Shown: positions 44,530-51,302 of the stretch, piece by piece | Layout of the letters: each line of letters begins with the position of its first letter | Numbering within the stretch: the first letter of the stretch is position 1 | Assembly (NCBI GenBank): GCA_017467905.1 | Contig: JAFUKD010000005.1 | Location: 62,001 to 126,000, forward strand | Source of the DNA: Phascolarctobacterium sp. | GTDB taxonomy: Bacteria > Bacillota > Negativicutes > Acidaminococcales > Acidaminococcaceae | DNA length: 64,000 bases | Direction: 5' to 3' | Program-made: the position numbers and the translations under genes | Notes under the pieces: model-generated | What the model saw: the letters and a program-made list of their open reading frames with translations, nothing else | Told to the model about the DNA's origin: nothing | Databases searched by the model: none

Positions 44530-44760
44530 TTATCTGTGATAGCCAGGCGGCAGAAGCCTATCCAGCCATTCAATCAAATCATCTTTCTTATCAATTTTGT
44601 TGCCCAAGAAGAAACCACTGCTTAGACAAATTATCAAGAACATTGTCTTGAAAAAACCTAACCATAAAAATGTTACCCCAATACCCAAGCCAATTAGGGA
44701 GCAGAGCAAACGTCCACGGTAATTATTCCAAATATCTGCAAGAATTTCACCGAACATCAC
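44530..44760 (-). CDS. DUF2273 small membrane protein
   Basis: A 76-aa protein with two hydrophobic helices (about 18-34 and 36-54) and a basic/polar tail, matching the DUF2273 pattern seen beside Asp23/AmaP genes. It lies 8 nt after amaP. It probably sits in the cytoplasmic membrane with the AmaP-Asp23 assembly; the precise role is unknown. Confidence 0.82.
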   Translation of the reverse strand: MMFGEILADIWNNYRGRLLCSLIGLGIGVTFLWLGFFKTMFLIICLSSGFFLGNKIDKKDDLIEWLDRLLPPGYHR

Positions 44761-44768
44761 TACCCCTC

Positions 44769-45290
44769 CTATTCTTCTTTAGCCTTGATTTGTTTGAAGT
44801 AAACTTCTATGCCCCTAACCTCAATGCCAGTCATCTTCTTAATGCTTTCTTTAACATTATTTTTGACCTCACCAGTGGTTTCAGGAATATTTATCCCCGG
44901 CTCAATGGATGCGTTAATGCGAACATTAATACCCTCATCCTCAAGCTTGGCGATAACCTTAACATTGTAAATGCCATAAATTTCTTGGGACAAAACAGCA
45001 ATGTAATCTTCAATCGCTCTCTTCCCAATGTGTATTTTACCGGAAGGGCCATCGCTTAACTCCATAGAGTTACCGCTTGTAATACCAAGGCCTGCAACCA
45101 ACAGGCGAATACTTACAAGCAACATAATTACTCCGCCCACTGCATAAATCCAGTTACCGGGAATACTTCCAATAAAATCTGTAATCACCCTTTGCGGGAA
45201 CACGTCCAAGCTGCACAGAGTAACAAGCACTGCAACAACTGCCATCAGGAAAGTATATAAAGTTAAAATTATTCTGTCGGGGATTCCCAT
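44769..45290 (-). CDS. amaP: Alkaline shock membrane anchor protein AmaP
   Basis: A membrane anchor that holds Asp23 at the cell membrane in Gram-positive bacteria. Two N-terminal helices (about 5-30 and 47-70) form a hairpin, followed by an Asp23-like soluble domain (about 85-170) with GKIHIGKRAIEDYI. At 173 aa it is typical. It starts 5 nt after the asp23 stop. Confidence 0.87.
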   Translation of the reverse strand: MGIPDRIILTLYTFLMAVVAVLVTLCSLDVFPQRVITDFIGSIPGNWIYAVGGVIMLLVSIRLLVAGLGITSGNSMELSDGPSGKIHIGKRAIEDYIAVLSQEIYGIYNVKVIAKLEDEGINVRINASIEPGINIPETTGEVKNNVKESIKKMTGIEVRGIEVYFKQIKAKEE

Positions 45291-45295
45291 AATCT

Positions 45296-45814
45296 TTAAT
45301 CCTCCTCAAAAAATTGTTTATGTCTTGCTTCTGCCTCTGCCTCATCATAAAGAGGTGGCAACTCTTTAAACAAGCCGGCTTCCGCAATCGCCTCTGCTTC
45401 CAGTTCCAAAGCAGATTTCTCACGCTTGGCAACGCCTTGAACATGCACATCTATAAACTGCACTTCGTAGCCAGTCATGTTCTCGATGGCTTCCTTAACC
45501 TTTTCTTGAATTTCTAAGGCAACCTCCGGAATACAACTGCCATATTCAATAATGACGTACACATTACAGGTAACAGTCTTGCCTTCAAAGCTTACGCGCA
45601 CACCTTTAGAAACAGATTCCTTACCTAAAAATTCGTTAATGCCATCAATCCTGCGGCCGCTCATCCTTAAAACACCGGGAACCTCCTGCGCCGCAAGACT
45701 GGCAACAATGGAAAGCACTTCCGTCGCCACACGGATATCACCGTATTCCTCAGGCTTTTCTTCCTCTTGGCTCACAGTAGCATTTTTATTCAGCAATTCT
45801 TTTTCATCATCCAT
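45296..45814 (-). CDS. asp23: Asp23/Gls24 family envelope stress protein
   Basis: Soluble alkaline-shock/general stress protein of the Asp23 (DUF322) family, thought to support envelope homeostasis. The core domain (about 22-130) includes VATEVLSIVASLAAQEVPGV and VYVIIEYGSCIPEVA. Both ends are charged and acidic. It is the first gene of the long leftward run and has its own promoter at 45878-45906. Confidence 0.9.
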   Translation of the reverse strand: MDDEKELLNKNATVSQEEEKPEEYGDIRVATEVLSIVASLAAQEVPGVLRMSGRRIDGINEFLGKESVSKGVRVSFEGKTVTCNVYVIIEYGSCIPEVALEIQEKVKEAIENMTGYEVQFIDVHVQGVAKREKSALELEAEAIAEAGLFKELPPLYDEAEAEARHKQFFEED

Positions 45815-45877
45815 TACAGCACCTCCCGTGCGTTTAATGAAAACAGAACCTAATCATCCATTCTTTATCAGTATATC

Positions 45878-45906
45878 ATTATAACATAAATTAATGAGTA
45901 CTGCCA
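45878..45906 (-). promoter_or_regulatory. asp23 operon promoter
   Basis: Reading leftwards, TGGCAG (45906-45901), 17 nt, then TATAAT (45883-45878), about 63 nt before the asp23 start. The -35 is the same unusual hexamer and spacing as the pduL promoter. The remaining sequence to 45985 is AT-rich with nothing I recognise. Confidence 0.6.
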
Positions 45907-45987
45907 CGCTTCTATACACATCACTGTATATTTATTGCATAAATTTTTCAAAAACGACACTTCTTTAAAATTACTAAAGCATCATAG

Positions 45988-46016
45988 CAAAAAGACACCG
46001 GATTTCTCCGATGCCT
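45988..46016 (-). terminator. Terminator hairpin, left copy of a 29-bp repeat
   Basis: GACACCGG and CCGATGCC form an 8-bp stem with two wobbles; the leftward transcript ends in TTTTT. It lies 7 nt past the methyltransferase stop. It matches 48596-48624 at 27 of 29 positions in the same orientation. Confidence 0.75.
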
Positions 46017-46022
46017 ATTACA

Positions 46023-46619
46023 CTAAGCTTTCCGCAAAATTAAATTCAACCACTTCTCGTCGCCTCTTCCGGGTCTGACATCACCAGTCACCCAAAATTC
46101 TTCAACCTTAATATCTTGGAACTGCTCTAAAAATTTATTGAACTTCTCTTCGTTCATGTCCGTAAAATATCTACCATTGCGCTCGCCCTCAAAAGTTCCG
46201 TACTTAAACGAGGTGTAAATAATCCCCTTATATTTCAGAGCCACAACCATTTTTAGAAAAACATCTTGCAATTCGTCATATGGTAAATGCAAAATGGAAG
46301 AACAAGCCCAAATGCCATCGTAAGCTTCAATTTCAGAAAGCTCTTGGAAAAACATCCGCTTTACTTTAATACCAGTAAACTCACTGGCAAATTTACACAG
46401 CTCCACAGACGCATCAATTGCCGTAACTTGAAAACCTTGGTCAAGAAAATACTTTGTATCTCTTCCACTACCGCAACCAAAATCCAAAATGTGAGAACCA
46501 CTTTCCAGTCTATTTATAAATTTGTTTTGAGTACCTGTAAAATCCACGTTAAGAGTGTCTTCTACAAAACCCTTAAATTGTTCATCATAATATTCCAAGG
46601 TTCTATCGTTCATTGTCAT
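46023..46619 (-). CDS. Class I SAM-dependent methyltransferase
   Basis: Rossmann-fold methyltransferase (198 aa) with motif I ILDFGCGSGRD (near 47-57) and the acidic loop VTAIDAS. The segment GIWACSSILHLPYDELQDVF is typical of the UbiE/Tam-like group, whose substrates vary. The start overlaps the exonuclease stop by 17 nt, so the two are coupled. It lies in an AT-richer block bounded by two near-identical hairpins and is probably accessory. No substrate can be named. Confidence 0.8.
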   Translation of the reverse strand: MTMNDRTLEYYDEQFKGFVEDTLNVDFTGTQNKFINRLESGSHILDFGCGSGRDTKYFLDQGFQVTAIDASVELCKFASEFTGIKVKRMFFQELSEIEAYDGIWACSSILHLPYDELQDVFLKMVVALKYKGIIYTSFKYGTFEGERNGRYFTDMNEEKFNKFLEQFQDIKVEEFWVTGDVRPGRGDEKWLNLILRKA

Positions 46620-47202
46620 TGAGTTCTTCCTTCAATTTAAGGTATGCTTCGTAAGTCCAACCCTTTTCCAGCATTTTTACAAGAACTTTGCCAGTGTTGT
46701 ACGCGTCATCAAAAGCGGTATGGGCAAGTCCGTCAGCAGAAACCCCCATTTCTACAATAGCTGTTTTCAAACCAGGAGTATTCTCCTCACCTCGCCACAA
46801 TTTGTACGCTTCTGCAAGGTCAAGATAATCTTCCAAGCGAATAGGGTTCTCCAACTTATGCCTATTACACCCTTCCTCTAAAACCTTGTAGTCCGCATCG
46901 CCCCAAGCGACAAAAAGAGTGTTGCCTGCTTCGTACATTGCAGTAAGCTTCTCGAGCATTGCAGAAAACTCAATCCCCTTCTTCATGTCTTTATCGGTAA
47001 TCATGCAAAAATCCATAGCGTCCTTCGCATGCTTGGGAAAGAAATGAGGCTTAACAAAGTTTTGCAGCTTGGCAGCTTCTTGTAAATTTTCACCCACAAG
47101 TTTTACCGCACCAACTTCAATGATTTCAGGAAAGAAGGCACGCGGACGACCAACGGGACGTTTATAAAAAGTAAATTCAAAATCCACTACTAAGTAATTC
47201 AT
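46603..47202 (-). CDS. DEDDh-type 3'-5' exonuclease (KapD/ERI-1-like)
   Basis: Exonuclease fold of about 199 aa. Metal ligands DFE in VVDFEFTFY (near the N terminus), an Asp in AWGDADYKVL and HTAFDDAYN near residue 170 give the DEDDh set. The GRPRAFFPEIIEVGAVKL segment is typical of KapD/ERI-1-like proteins that trim RNA or DNA ends. ATG 47202 has AAAGGAAG upstream. It is coupled to the methyltransferase gene; a short open frame precedes it. Confidence 0.85.
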   Translation of the reverse strand: MNYLVVDFEFTFYKRPVGRPRAFFPEIIEVGAVKLVGENLQEAAKLQNFVKPHFFPKHAKDAMDFCMITDKDMKKGIEFSAMLEKLTAMYEAGNTLFVAWGDADYKVLEEGCNRHKLENPIRLEDYLDLAEAYKLWRGEENTPGLKTAIVEMGVSADGLAHTAFDDAYNTGKVLVKMLEKGWTYEAYLKLKEELNDNER

Positions 47203-47203
47203 T

Positions 47204-47293
47204 TTAAGCTTCCTTTTTGTCAATATAAATCAATAATTGTTTTGGCACGTTCCTGAATAAATTGGACATAACCATTAAGGTTTCATCACTAAT
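47204..47293 (-). other. Possible tiny leader ORF or gene remnant ahead of the exonuclease
   Basis: A 29-codon frame ending 1 nt before the exonuclease start reads ISDETLMVMSNLFRNV and on to DKKEA. A strong AGAAGGAGGG site (47300-47309) lies 7 nt upstream of an ATT codon but no standard start fits it. It could be an ATT-started peptide, the decayed end of a lost gene, or chance. Confidence 0.25.
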
Positions 47294-47327
47294 CTTAATC
47301 CCTCCTTCTTCTAAATTTTATAGGTTT

Positions 47328-47333
47328 ATTATA
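47328..47333 (-). promoter_or_regulatory. Candidate promoter -10 for the exonuclease-methyltransferase unit
   Basis: Reading leftwards, TATAAT at 47333-47328, 25 nt after the Fic stop. No good -35 is present, so this is tentative. Confidence 0.4.
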
Positions 47334-47358
47334 ACATAAATGCATTAAAAGCAGATTT

Positions 47359-48249
47359 TTAATAAGCAATTCTAAAATAATCTAAATACGCTTTGTATTT
47401 ATCTTGTGCTGTGAGGCAAGTATCAATTAAATAGCCTCTTTCATTATTCCATTCTTTCAATCCACGATAATAGTACAGCTTTAGATTGTCTTCGATAATA
47501 AACGGAACAATATTATACCTCAAGCACTCTTTAAACATAATTAATCTGCCTACACGACCGTTACCATCTTGAAACGGATGAATTCTTTCAAACTTTACAT
47601 GGAAATCCAAAACATCTTCCAATGTCCTTTTTTCTTTACCATTATACTCGTTCAACAAAGCTTTCATCTTGTCAGCTACTTCTTCCGGAAGCGCTGTATC
47701 AATTCCACCAACTTCATTAGGCAACTTTTTGTAATCACCAACAGCGAACCAGTCTTTTCTTGAATCACTAGTGCCATTCTTTAGACTTAAATGAAGTTCT
47801 TTAATAAACTTCTCAGATAGATTTACCCTTGCATTGTCAATAATCATATCAATACAACGAAAGTGATTTACCGTTTCAATGACATCGTCTACATTTAACA
47901 CTTCTTTTTCAACACCGATAGTATTGGTTTCAAAAATGTATCTAGTCTGTTCATGAGTAAGACGACTTCCTTCGATGTGATTAGAGTTATATGTTAAATC
48001 AATCTGTGTCTTATGATAAATACCACCAGAACTTTTACTTGCCTTTTGTTCCTGTAAAATGTCAAGTAATGTAATCAGCGGTTTCTTCTTTTTGTTGGTA
48101 CGTTCTGGCTTCTCTGCATTTTCAGGAATATTCCAAGTCTTACCAGTAAGAAATGCACCGTTTACTCTACCCTGAGCACAATAATTTCTAACACTGCGTT
48201 CCGACATATTCCATTTCTTTGCTGTTTCGGTAACTGAAATATATCGCAT
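47359..48249 (-). CDS. Fic family protein with N-terminal HTH
   Basis: Fic domain enzymes usually transfer AMP from ATP to a hydroxyl of a target protein. The core motif HPFQDGNGR is intact (about 225-233). An inhibitory-helix motif of the S-x3-E-G type is present in SNHIEGS (about 88-94), so it should be self-inhibited (class II, N-terminal helix). The first 50 residues form a MerR/excisionase-like helix-turn-helix, suggesting DNA binding. It is AT-richer than the surrounding genes and sits in a likely accessory block. No separate antitoxin gene is adjacent. The target is unknown. Confidence 0.9.
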   Translation of the reverse strand: MRYISVTETAKKWNMSERSVRNYCAQGRVNGAFLTGKTWNIPENAEKPERTNKKKKPLITLLDILQEQKASKSSGGIYHKTQIDLTYNSNHIEGSRLTHEQTRYIFETNTIGVEKEVLNVDDVIETVNHFRCIDMIIDNARVNLSEKFIKELHLSLKNGTSDSRKDWFAVGDYKKLPNEVGGIDTALPEEVADKMKALLNEYNGKEKRTLEDVLDFHVKFERIHPFQDGNGRVGRLIMFKECLRYNIVPFIIEDNLKLYYYRGLKEWNNERGYLIDTCLTAQDKYKAYLDYFRIAY

Positions 48250-48292
48250 TTGTATTCCTCCATTGTAATTTAAATTTGCCTTTATATTTTAT

Positions 48293-48301
48293 ATTATACC
48301 A
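48293..48301 (-). promoter_or_regulatory. Fic gene promoter, extended -10
   Basis: Reading leftwards, TGG followed by TATAAT (48298-48293), 44 nt before the Fic start; the -35 is weak. A good GGAGG site lies just before the ATG. Confidence 0.55.
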
Positions 48302-48372
48302 TATTATCGGCAATATTTAAATTCTCGTCACCACATAATATCACTGCATTTTTGCCGTTATCGGTAAGCTAT

Positions 48373-48401
48373 TTGACACTTATAGTAACAAGCTTTATAA
48401 C
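48373..48401 (+). promoter_or_regulatory. Rightward promoter inside the Fic upstream region
   Basis: TTGACA (48373-48378), 17 nt, TATAAC (48396-48401): a near-consensus promoter pointing away from the Fic gene into a stretch without any recognised gene. This is the main feature of the 453-nt gap 48250-48702, together with the hairpins and parS listed separately. Confidence 0.7.
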
Positions 48402-48407
48402 AATAAT

Positions 48408-48574
48408 TGAGGAAGCCTATCGAGTGAGACCGCCGAGCTTTCCTCAGGTATTTTGAGTACAGAAAAGCCGGCTATTTATATCTTAAAACAAATTTTCTTT
48501 TTAACTATTTACATTCGTACAAGATACTAAAAAGCTCACTTCACTTGCAATCACAAGTGGTGAGCTTTTCTTCT
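48408..48574 (+). ncRNA. Candidate small RNA (promoter, 5' hairpin, terminator)
   Basis: Starting about 7 nt after the TATAAC box, the predicted 167-nt transcript begins with a TGAGGAA/TTCCTCA stem (48408-48414 with 48440-48446) and ends at a strong bidirectional terminator. It contains one small frame (48453-48530, TTG start) encoding a 25-residue peptide with the hydrophobic core AIYILKQIFFLTIYI and a basic tail, as in type I toxins, but its ribosome site is weak. I match no known RNA family. A regulatory RNA, a small peptide mRNA or both are possible. Confidence 0.4.
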
Positions 48575-48576
48575 TT
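48530..48576. terminator. Bidirectional terminator next to the candidate small RNA
   Basis: A 10-bp stem AAAAGCTCAC/GTGAGCTTTT (48530-48539 with 48560-48569) encloses a 5-bp inner stem (48543-48547 with 48554-48558). T-rich tails follow on both strands. Confidence 0.85.
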
Positions 48577-48594
48577 GTGGGTTATAACCCACAA
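48575..48594. repeat. Perfect 20-bp palindrome
   Basis: Bases 48575-48594 equal their own reverse complement, with no loop and no T-tract. It sits between two terminator hairpins. It may be a protein-binding site or part of a stacked termination region. Confidence 0.6.
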
Positions 48595-48595
48595 C

Positions 48596-48624
48596 CAAAA
48601 AGACACCGGATTTTTCCGATGTCT
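48596..48624 (-). terminator. Terminator of the mtnP-mtnA-ahcY operon, right copy of a 29-bp repeat
   Basis: A hairpin GACACCGG/CCGATGTC with a leftward TTTTT tail, 79 nt past the stop of the 84-aa gene. It matches the hairpin at 45988-46016 at 27 of 29 positions, same orientation. Confidence 0.75.
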
Positions 48625-48673
48625 TTCAAAATTTCATAAAATGTTTTCAAAAGGGATGTCCCTCTCCTGAAAA

Positions 48674-48689
48674 TGTTTCACGTGAAACA
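48674..48689. other. parS site (ParB-binding palindrome)
   Basis: TGTTTCACGTGAAACA, a perfect 16-bp palindrome (20 bp when extended to 48672-48691), matches the widely conserved bacterial parS consensus; B. subtilis parS differs at one position. There is no T-tract on either side, so it is not a terminator. It lies 13 nt past the stop of the 84-aa gene. ParB binding here would load SMC complexes. Confidence 0.85.
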
Positions 48690-48702
48690 TTGCTGATTTT
48701 AA

Positions 48703-48957
48703 TTAACCATTAACGTGTTCAGAAATGATGGTGTCCAACGCGCCGACGATTGCTTTGGGGTCAGCCTCGCATTTTTCTGCCATTTTCAAAACCAAGCTTG
48801 CCATCAGGTGCATAACGTGTTGGTCAGTTACTTCGTGAAAAGAGAAAATGGTAGAACCATCTCTATCTACAAAATAGCCAATGGAGCTGTCAATATCATG
48901 TGCTTCACTAAAGGTTTTAAAACCAGCGTTAATTAATTCTACTCTTTTTTCATCCAT
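48703..48957 (-). CDS. Small conserved-looking protein of unknown function
   Basis: I do not recognise this 84-aa protein. It is acidic and soluble, with a predicted beta-strand pair (GYFVDRDGSTIFSFHEV) between helices and no metal or nucleotide motif. ATG 48957 has a GGAGG-like site upstream (CGGAGG). It starts 32 nt after ahcY and is the last gene of the mtnP-mtnA-ahcY operon, so a role linked to that pathway is possible but unproven. Confidence 0.65.
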   Translation of the reverse strand: MDEKRVELINAGFKTFSEAHDIDSSIGYFVDRDGSTIFSFHEVTDQHVMHLMASLVLKMAEKCEADPKAIVGALDTIISEHVNG

Positions 48958-48989
48958 TATATAAACCTCCGCTTGTTTCCTACAATTTA

Positions 48990-50225
48990 TTATTCAGCTT
49001 CTAAATAAGCCTTTTGTTCTTCGGTTAATACGTCAATGCCTGCACCCATAGCTTGCAGTTTCAGTGCTGCAATTTCAGTGTTCAGTTCTTCCGGCAAAAC
49101 GTACAGTTCGTTTTGCATTTCTCCCCTGTGTTCCAGCAAATATTTCATTGCCAGGAACTGCATTGCAAAGGAAAGATCCATCACCTCGATGGGATGACCA
49201 TCGCCGCAAGCGAGGTTTACCAATCTGCCTTCGCCCAAGAGGTTCAGCTTGCGACCATCTGCCATGGTATAGGTCATGATGTTCTTGCGCACTTCATAAG
49301 GAGCAACTACGGAAAGCTCTTCCAAATGATTTTTGTTTACTTCTACGTCGAAGTGTCCTGCGTTGGAAAGAACTGCGCCGTCCTTCATCACTGCCATATG
49401 CTCTTTGGTGATTACGTCCTTGCAGCCGGTTACGGTTACAAAGATATCGCCGTATTTAGCAGCTTCAAGCATGGGCATCACGCGGAAGCCGTCAAATACA
49501 GCTTCAATGCCTTTAATGGGGTCAATTTCGGTAACGATAACATTGGCGCCCATTCCCTTTGCGCGCATGGCAACACCTTTACCACACCAGCCATAGCCTG
49601 CAACAACAACAGTTTTGCCTGCCACGGAAAGATTGGTAGTGCGCATGATACCGTCCCAAGAAGATTGACCGGTACCATAGCGGTTATCAAAAAGATATTT
49701 ACAGTAAGCATCGTTAACAGCAATCATTGGGAATGCCAAGTGGCCAGCCTTGGACAAGGCTTTCAAGCGATGTACGCCGGTAGTTGTTTCTTCGCTGCCG
49801 CCAATCAGCTTGCCAATCAAATCTTTACGTTCGCCATGAAGCATATTTACTAAGTCACCACCGTCGTCGATGATGAGATCCGGTTCAACCTTCAAAGCTT
49901 CGCGCAGGTACAGGTCATATTCTTCAGTAGTGCAGCCATGAGTTGCGAAAACAGTTATGCCGCTATCTACGAGAGCAGCAGCAACGTCATCTTGAGTGGA
50001 CAACGGGTTACTACCGGTTACAACAACATTAGCGCCTGCGTTCTTCAACACTTGCGCCAAATAAGCAGTCTTAGCTTCCAAGTGAATGGTAACAACCATA
50101 TTCAAACCTTTAAAGATTTGCTCTTTACTATATTTTTCGTTCAAGATATTGAGCAAGGGCATGTATTCTTTTACCCAAGCAATTTTTTGTTTACCGGACG
50201 GAGCCAGGTTAATGTCTTTAATCAT
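48990..50225 (-). CDS. ahcY: S-adenosylhomocysteine hydrolase family; possibly S-inosylhomocysteine hydrolase
   Basis: NAD-dependent hydrolase releasing homocysteine from S-adenosyl- or S-inosylhomocysteine. The NAD motif GYGWCGKGVAMRAKG and catalytic segments NDAYCKYLFDNRYG and DDGGDL are present. The form is short (about 411 aa), lacking the insertion of eukaryotic-type enzymes. In the base-binding segment, where human SAHH reads HMTVET with Thr57 and Glu59 near the adenine amino group, this protein reads HLEAKT, giving Glu50 and Lys52. That fits a 6-oxopurine ligand (inference). The start is taken at ATG 50225; a TTG three codons earlier is possible. mtnA ends 13 nt upstream. Confidence 0.88.
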   Translation of the reverse strand: MIKDINLAPSGKQKIAWVKEYMPLLNILNEKYSKEQIFKGLNMVVTIHLEAKTAYLAQVLKNAGANVVVTGSNPLSTQDDVAAALVDSGITVFATHGCTTEEYDLYLREALKVEPDLIIDDGGDLVNMLHGERKDLIGKLIGGSEETTTGVHRLKALSKAGHLAFPMIAVNDAYCKYLFDNRYGTGQSSWDGIMRTTNLSVAGKTVVVAGYGWCGKGVAMRAKGMGANVIVTEIDPIKGIEAVFDGFRVMPMLEAAKYGDIFVTVTGCKDVITKEHMAVMKDGAVLSNAGHFDVEVNKNHLEELSVVAPYEVRKNIMTYTMADGRKLNLLGEGRLVNLACGDGHPIEVMDLSFAMQFLAMKYLLEHRGEMQNELYVLPEELNTEIAALKLQAMGAGIDVLTEEQKAYLEAE

Positions 50226-50237
50226 GCTTTCCAAGGC

Positions 50238-51290
50238 TTAAAGTTCCTCCTTAATCTGAGCTTGCAATAATTTTATGTTTTCTTTGTAAGGAGCGGTCAC
50301 CACTCCGTATTCAGTGATAATGCCTGCGATAAGTTCTGCAGGAGTCACGTCAAATGACGGGTTAAAGGTTAAAGCTTTGGTAGGAGCAGTCACCTCGCTA
50401 CGAAAAGCCTTAACTTCGTCAGCACTGCGTTCTTCAATGGGAATCTGCTCACCGCTTGCAAGGGTAAAGTCAAAGGTGCTGGTTGGTGCCGCAATGTAAA
50501 AGGGTACGCCGTGTGCTTTTGCAGCCAGCGCCACACCGTAGGTACCAATTTTATTAGCAGTATCCCCGTTGGCAGCAATTCTATCTGCACCAACAACTAC
50601 TGCGTTGATGCCCTTGGTTTTCATTGTCCACGCCGCCATGCCGTCAGTGATGACAGTTACGGGAATATTATCTTCCACAAGCTCGTAAGCAGTTAGGCGT
50701 GCGCCTTGCAGTAAGGGACGGGTTTCATCTGCGTAGACCATTTTCAGCTTGCCTTGTTTGTGAGCTTCGCGCACTACGCCCAAAGCAGTGCCCCAACCGC
50801 AGGTTGCCAACGCTCCGGCATTGCAATGAGTCAAGAGCACGGTTTCCTGCGGCAAAACTTCCGCTCCGTACTCACCCATCTTCTTGTTTACGGCAATGTC
50901 GTCGTTATAAATCTTTACTGCCAATTTTTCCAGCTCTGCTATTATTTTGAAAGGTGCCAAGCCTTCTTCATTAAGCTTCACCGCAAGGGCATAAACCTTT
51001 TTCGCAGCCCATTCCAAATTTACAGCGGTTGGTCTGGCACTAATCAAGTCCTCTTTGATTTTATTAAGAGTTCCTAAAAAGTCAGGTCGCTTAGCAGCTT
51101 CCAGTGCGCCAAGCACCATTCCGAAGCCTGCTGCCGCGCCAATGGCAGGCGCCCCCCTAACTTCAAGTCTTTTAATGGCAAGCTTCACGCGTTTATAATC
51201 TTCGCAGGTAATCAGCTCCGTTAATTGCGGCAGTTTCGTTTGGTCAAGGAGAATCAGCTTGCCCTTCTCCCAACGCATGGTATCAATCAT
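50238..51290 (-). CDS. mtnA: S-methyl-5-thioribose-1-phosphate isomerase
   Basis: eIF2B-like fold isomerase turning 5-methylthioribose-1-P into 5-methylthioribulose-1-P; related enzymes also use 5-deoxyribose-1-P. The catalytic Cys is in THCNAGALAT and the catalytic Asp in VVGADRIAANGD; the family opener RGAPAIGAAAGFGM is present. The 350 aa are full length. It lies 12 nt after mtnP and directly before ahcY. No mtnK, mtnB, mtnC or mtnD genes of the aerobic methionine salvage pathway are in the window. Confidence 0.93.
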   Translation of the reverse strand: MIDTMRWEKGKLILLDQTKLPQLTELITCEDYKRVKLAIKRLEVRGAPAIGAAAGFGMVLGALEAAKRPDFLGTLNKIKEDLISARPTAVNLEWAAKKVYALAVKLNEEGLAPFKIIAELEKLAVKIYNDDIAVNKKMGEYGAEVLPQETVLLTHCNAGALATCGWGTALGVVREAHKQGKLKMVYADETRPLLQGARLTAYELVEDNIPVTVITDGMAAWTMKTKGINAVVVGADRIAANGDTANKIGTYGVALAAKAHGVPFYIAAPTSTFDFTLASGEQIPIEERSADEVKAFRSEVTAPTKALTFNPSFDVTPAELIAGIITEYGVVTAPYKENIKLLQAQIKEEL

Positions 51291-51302
51291 CTTTGCACTT
51301 CC

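Noticed and set aside
48672-48691. Terminator hairpin at the parS palindrome
   Set aside because: No loop and no T-tract on either strand; it matches parS base for base.
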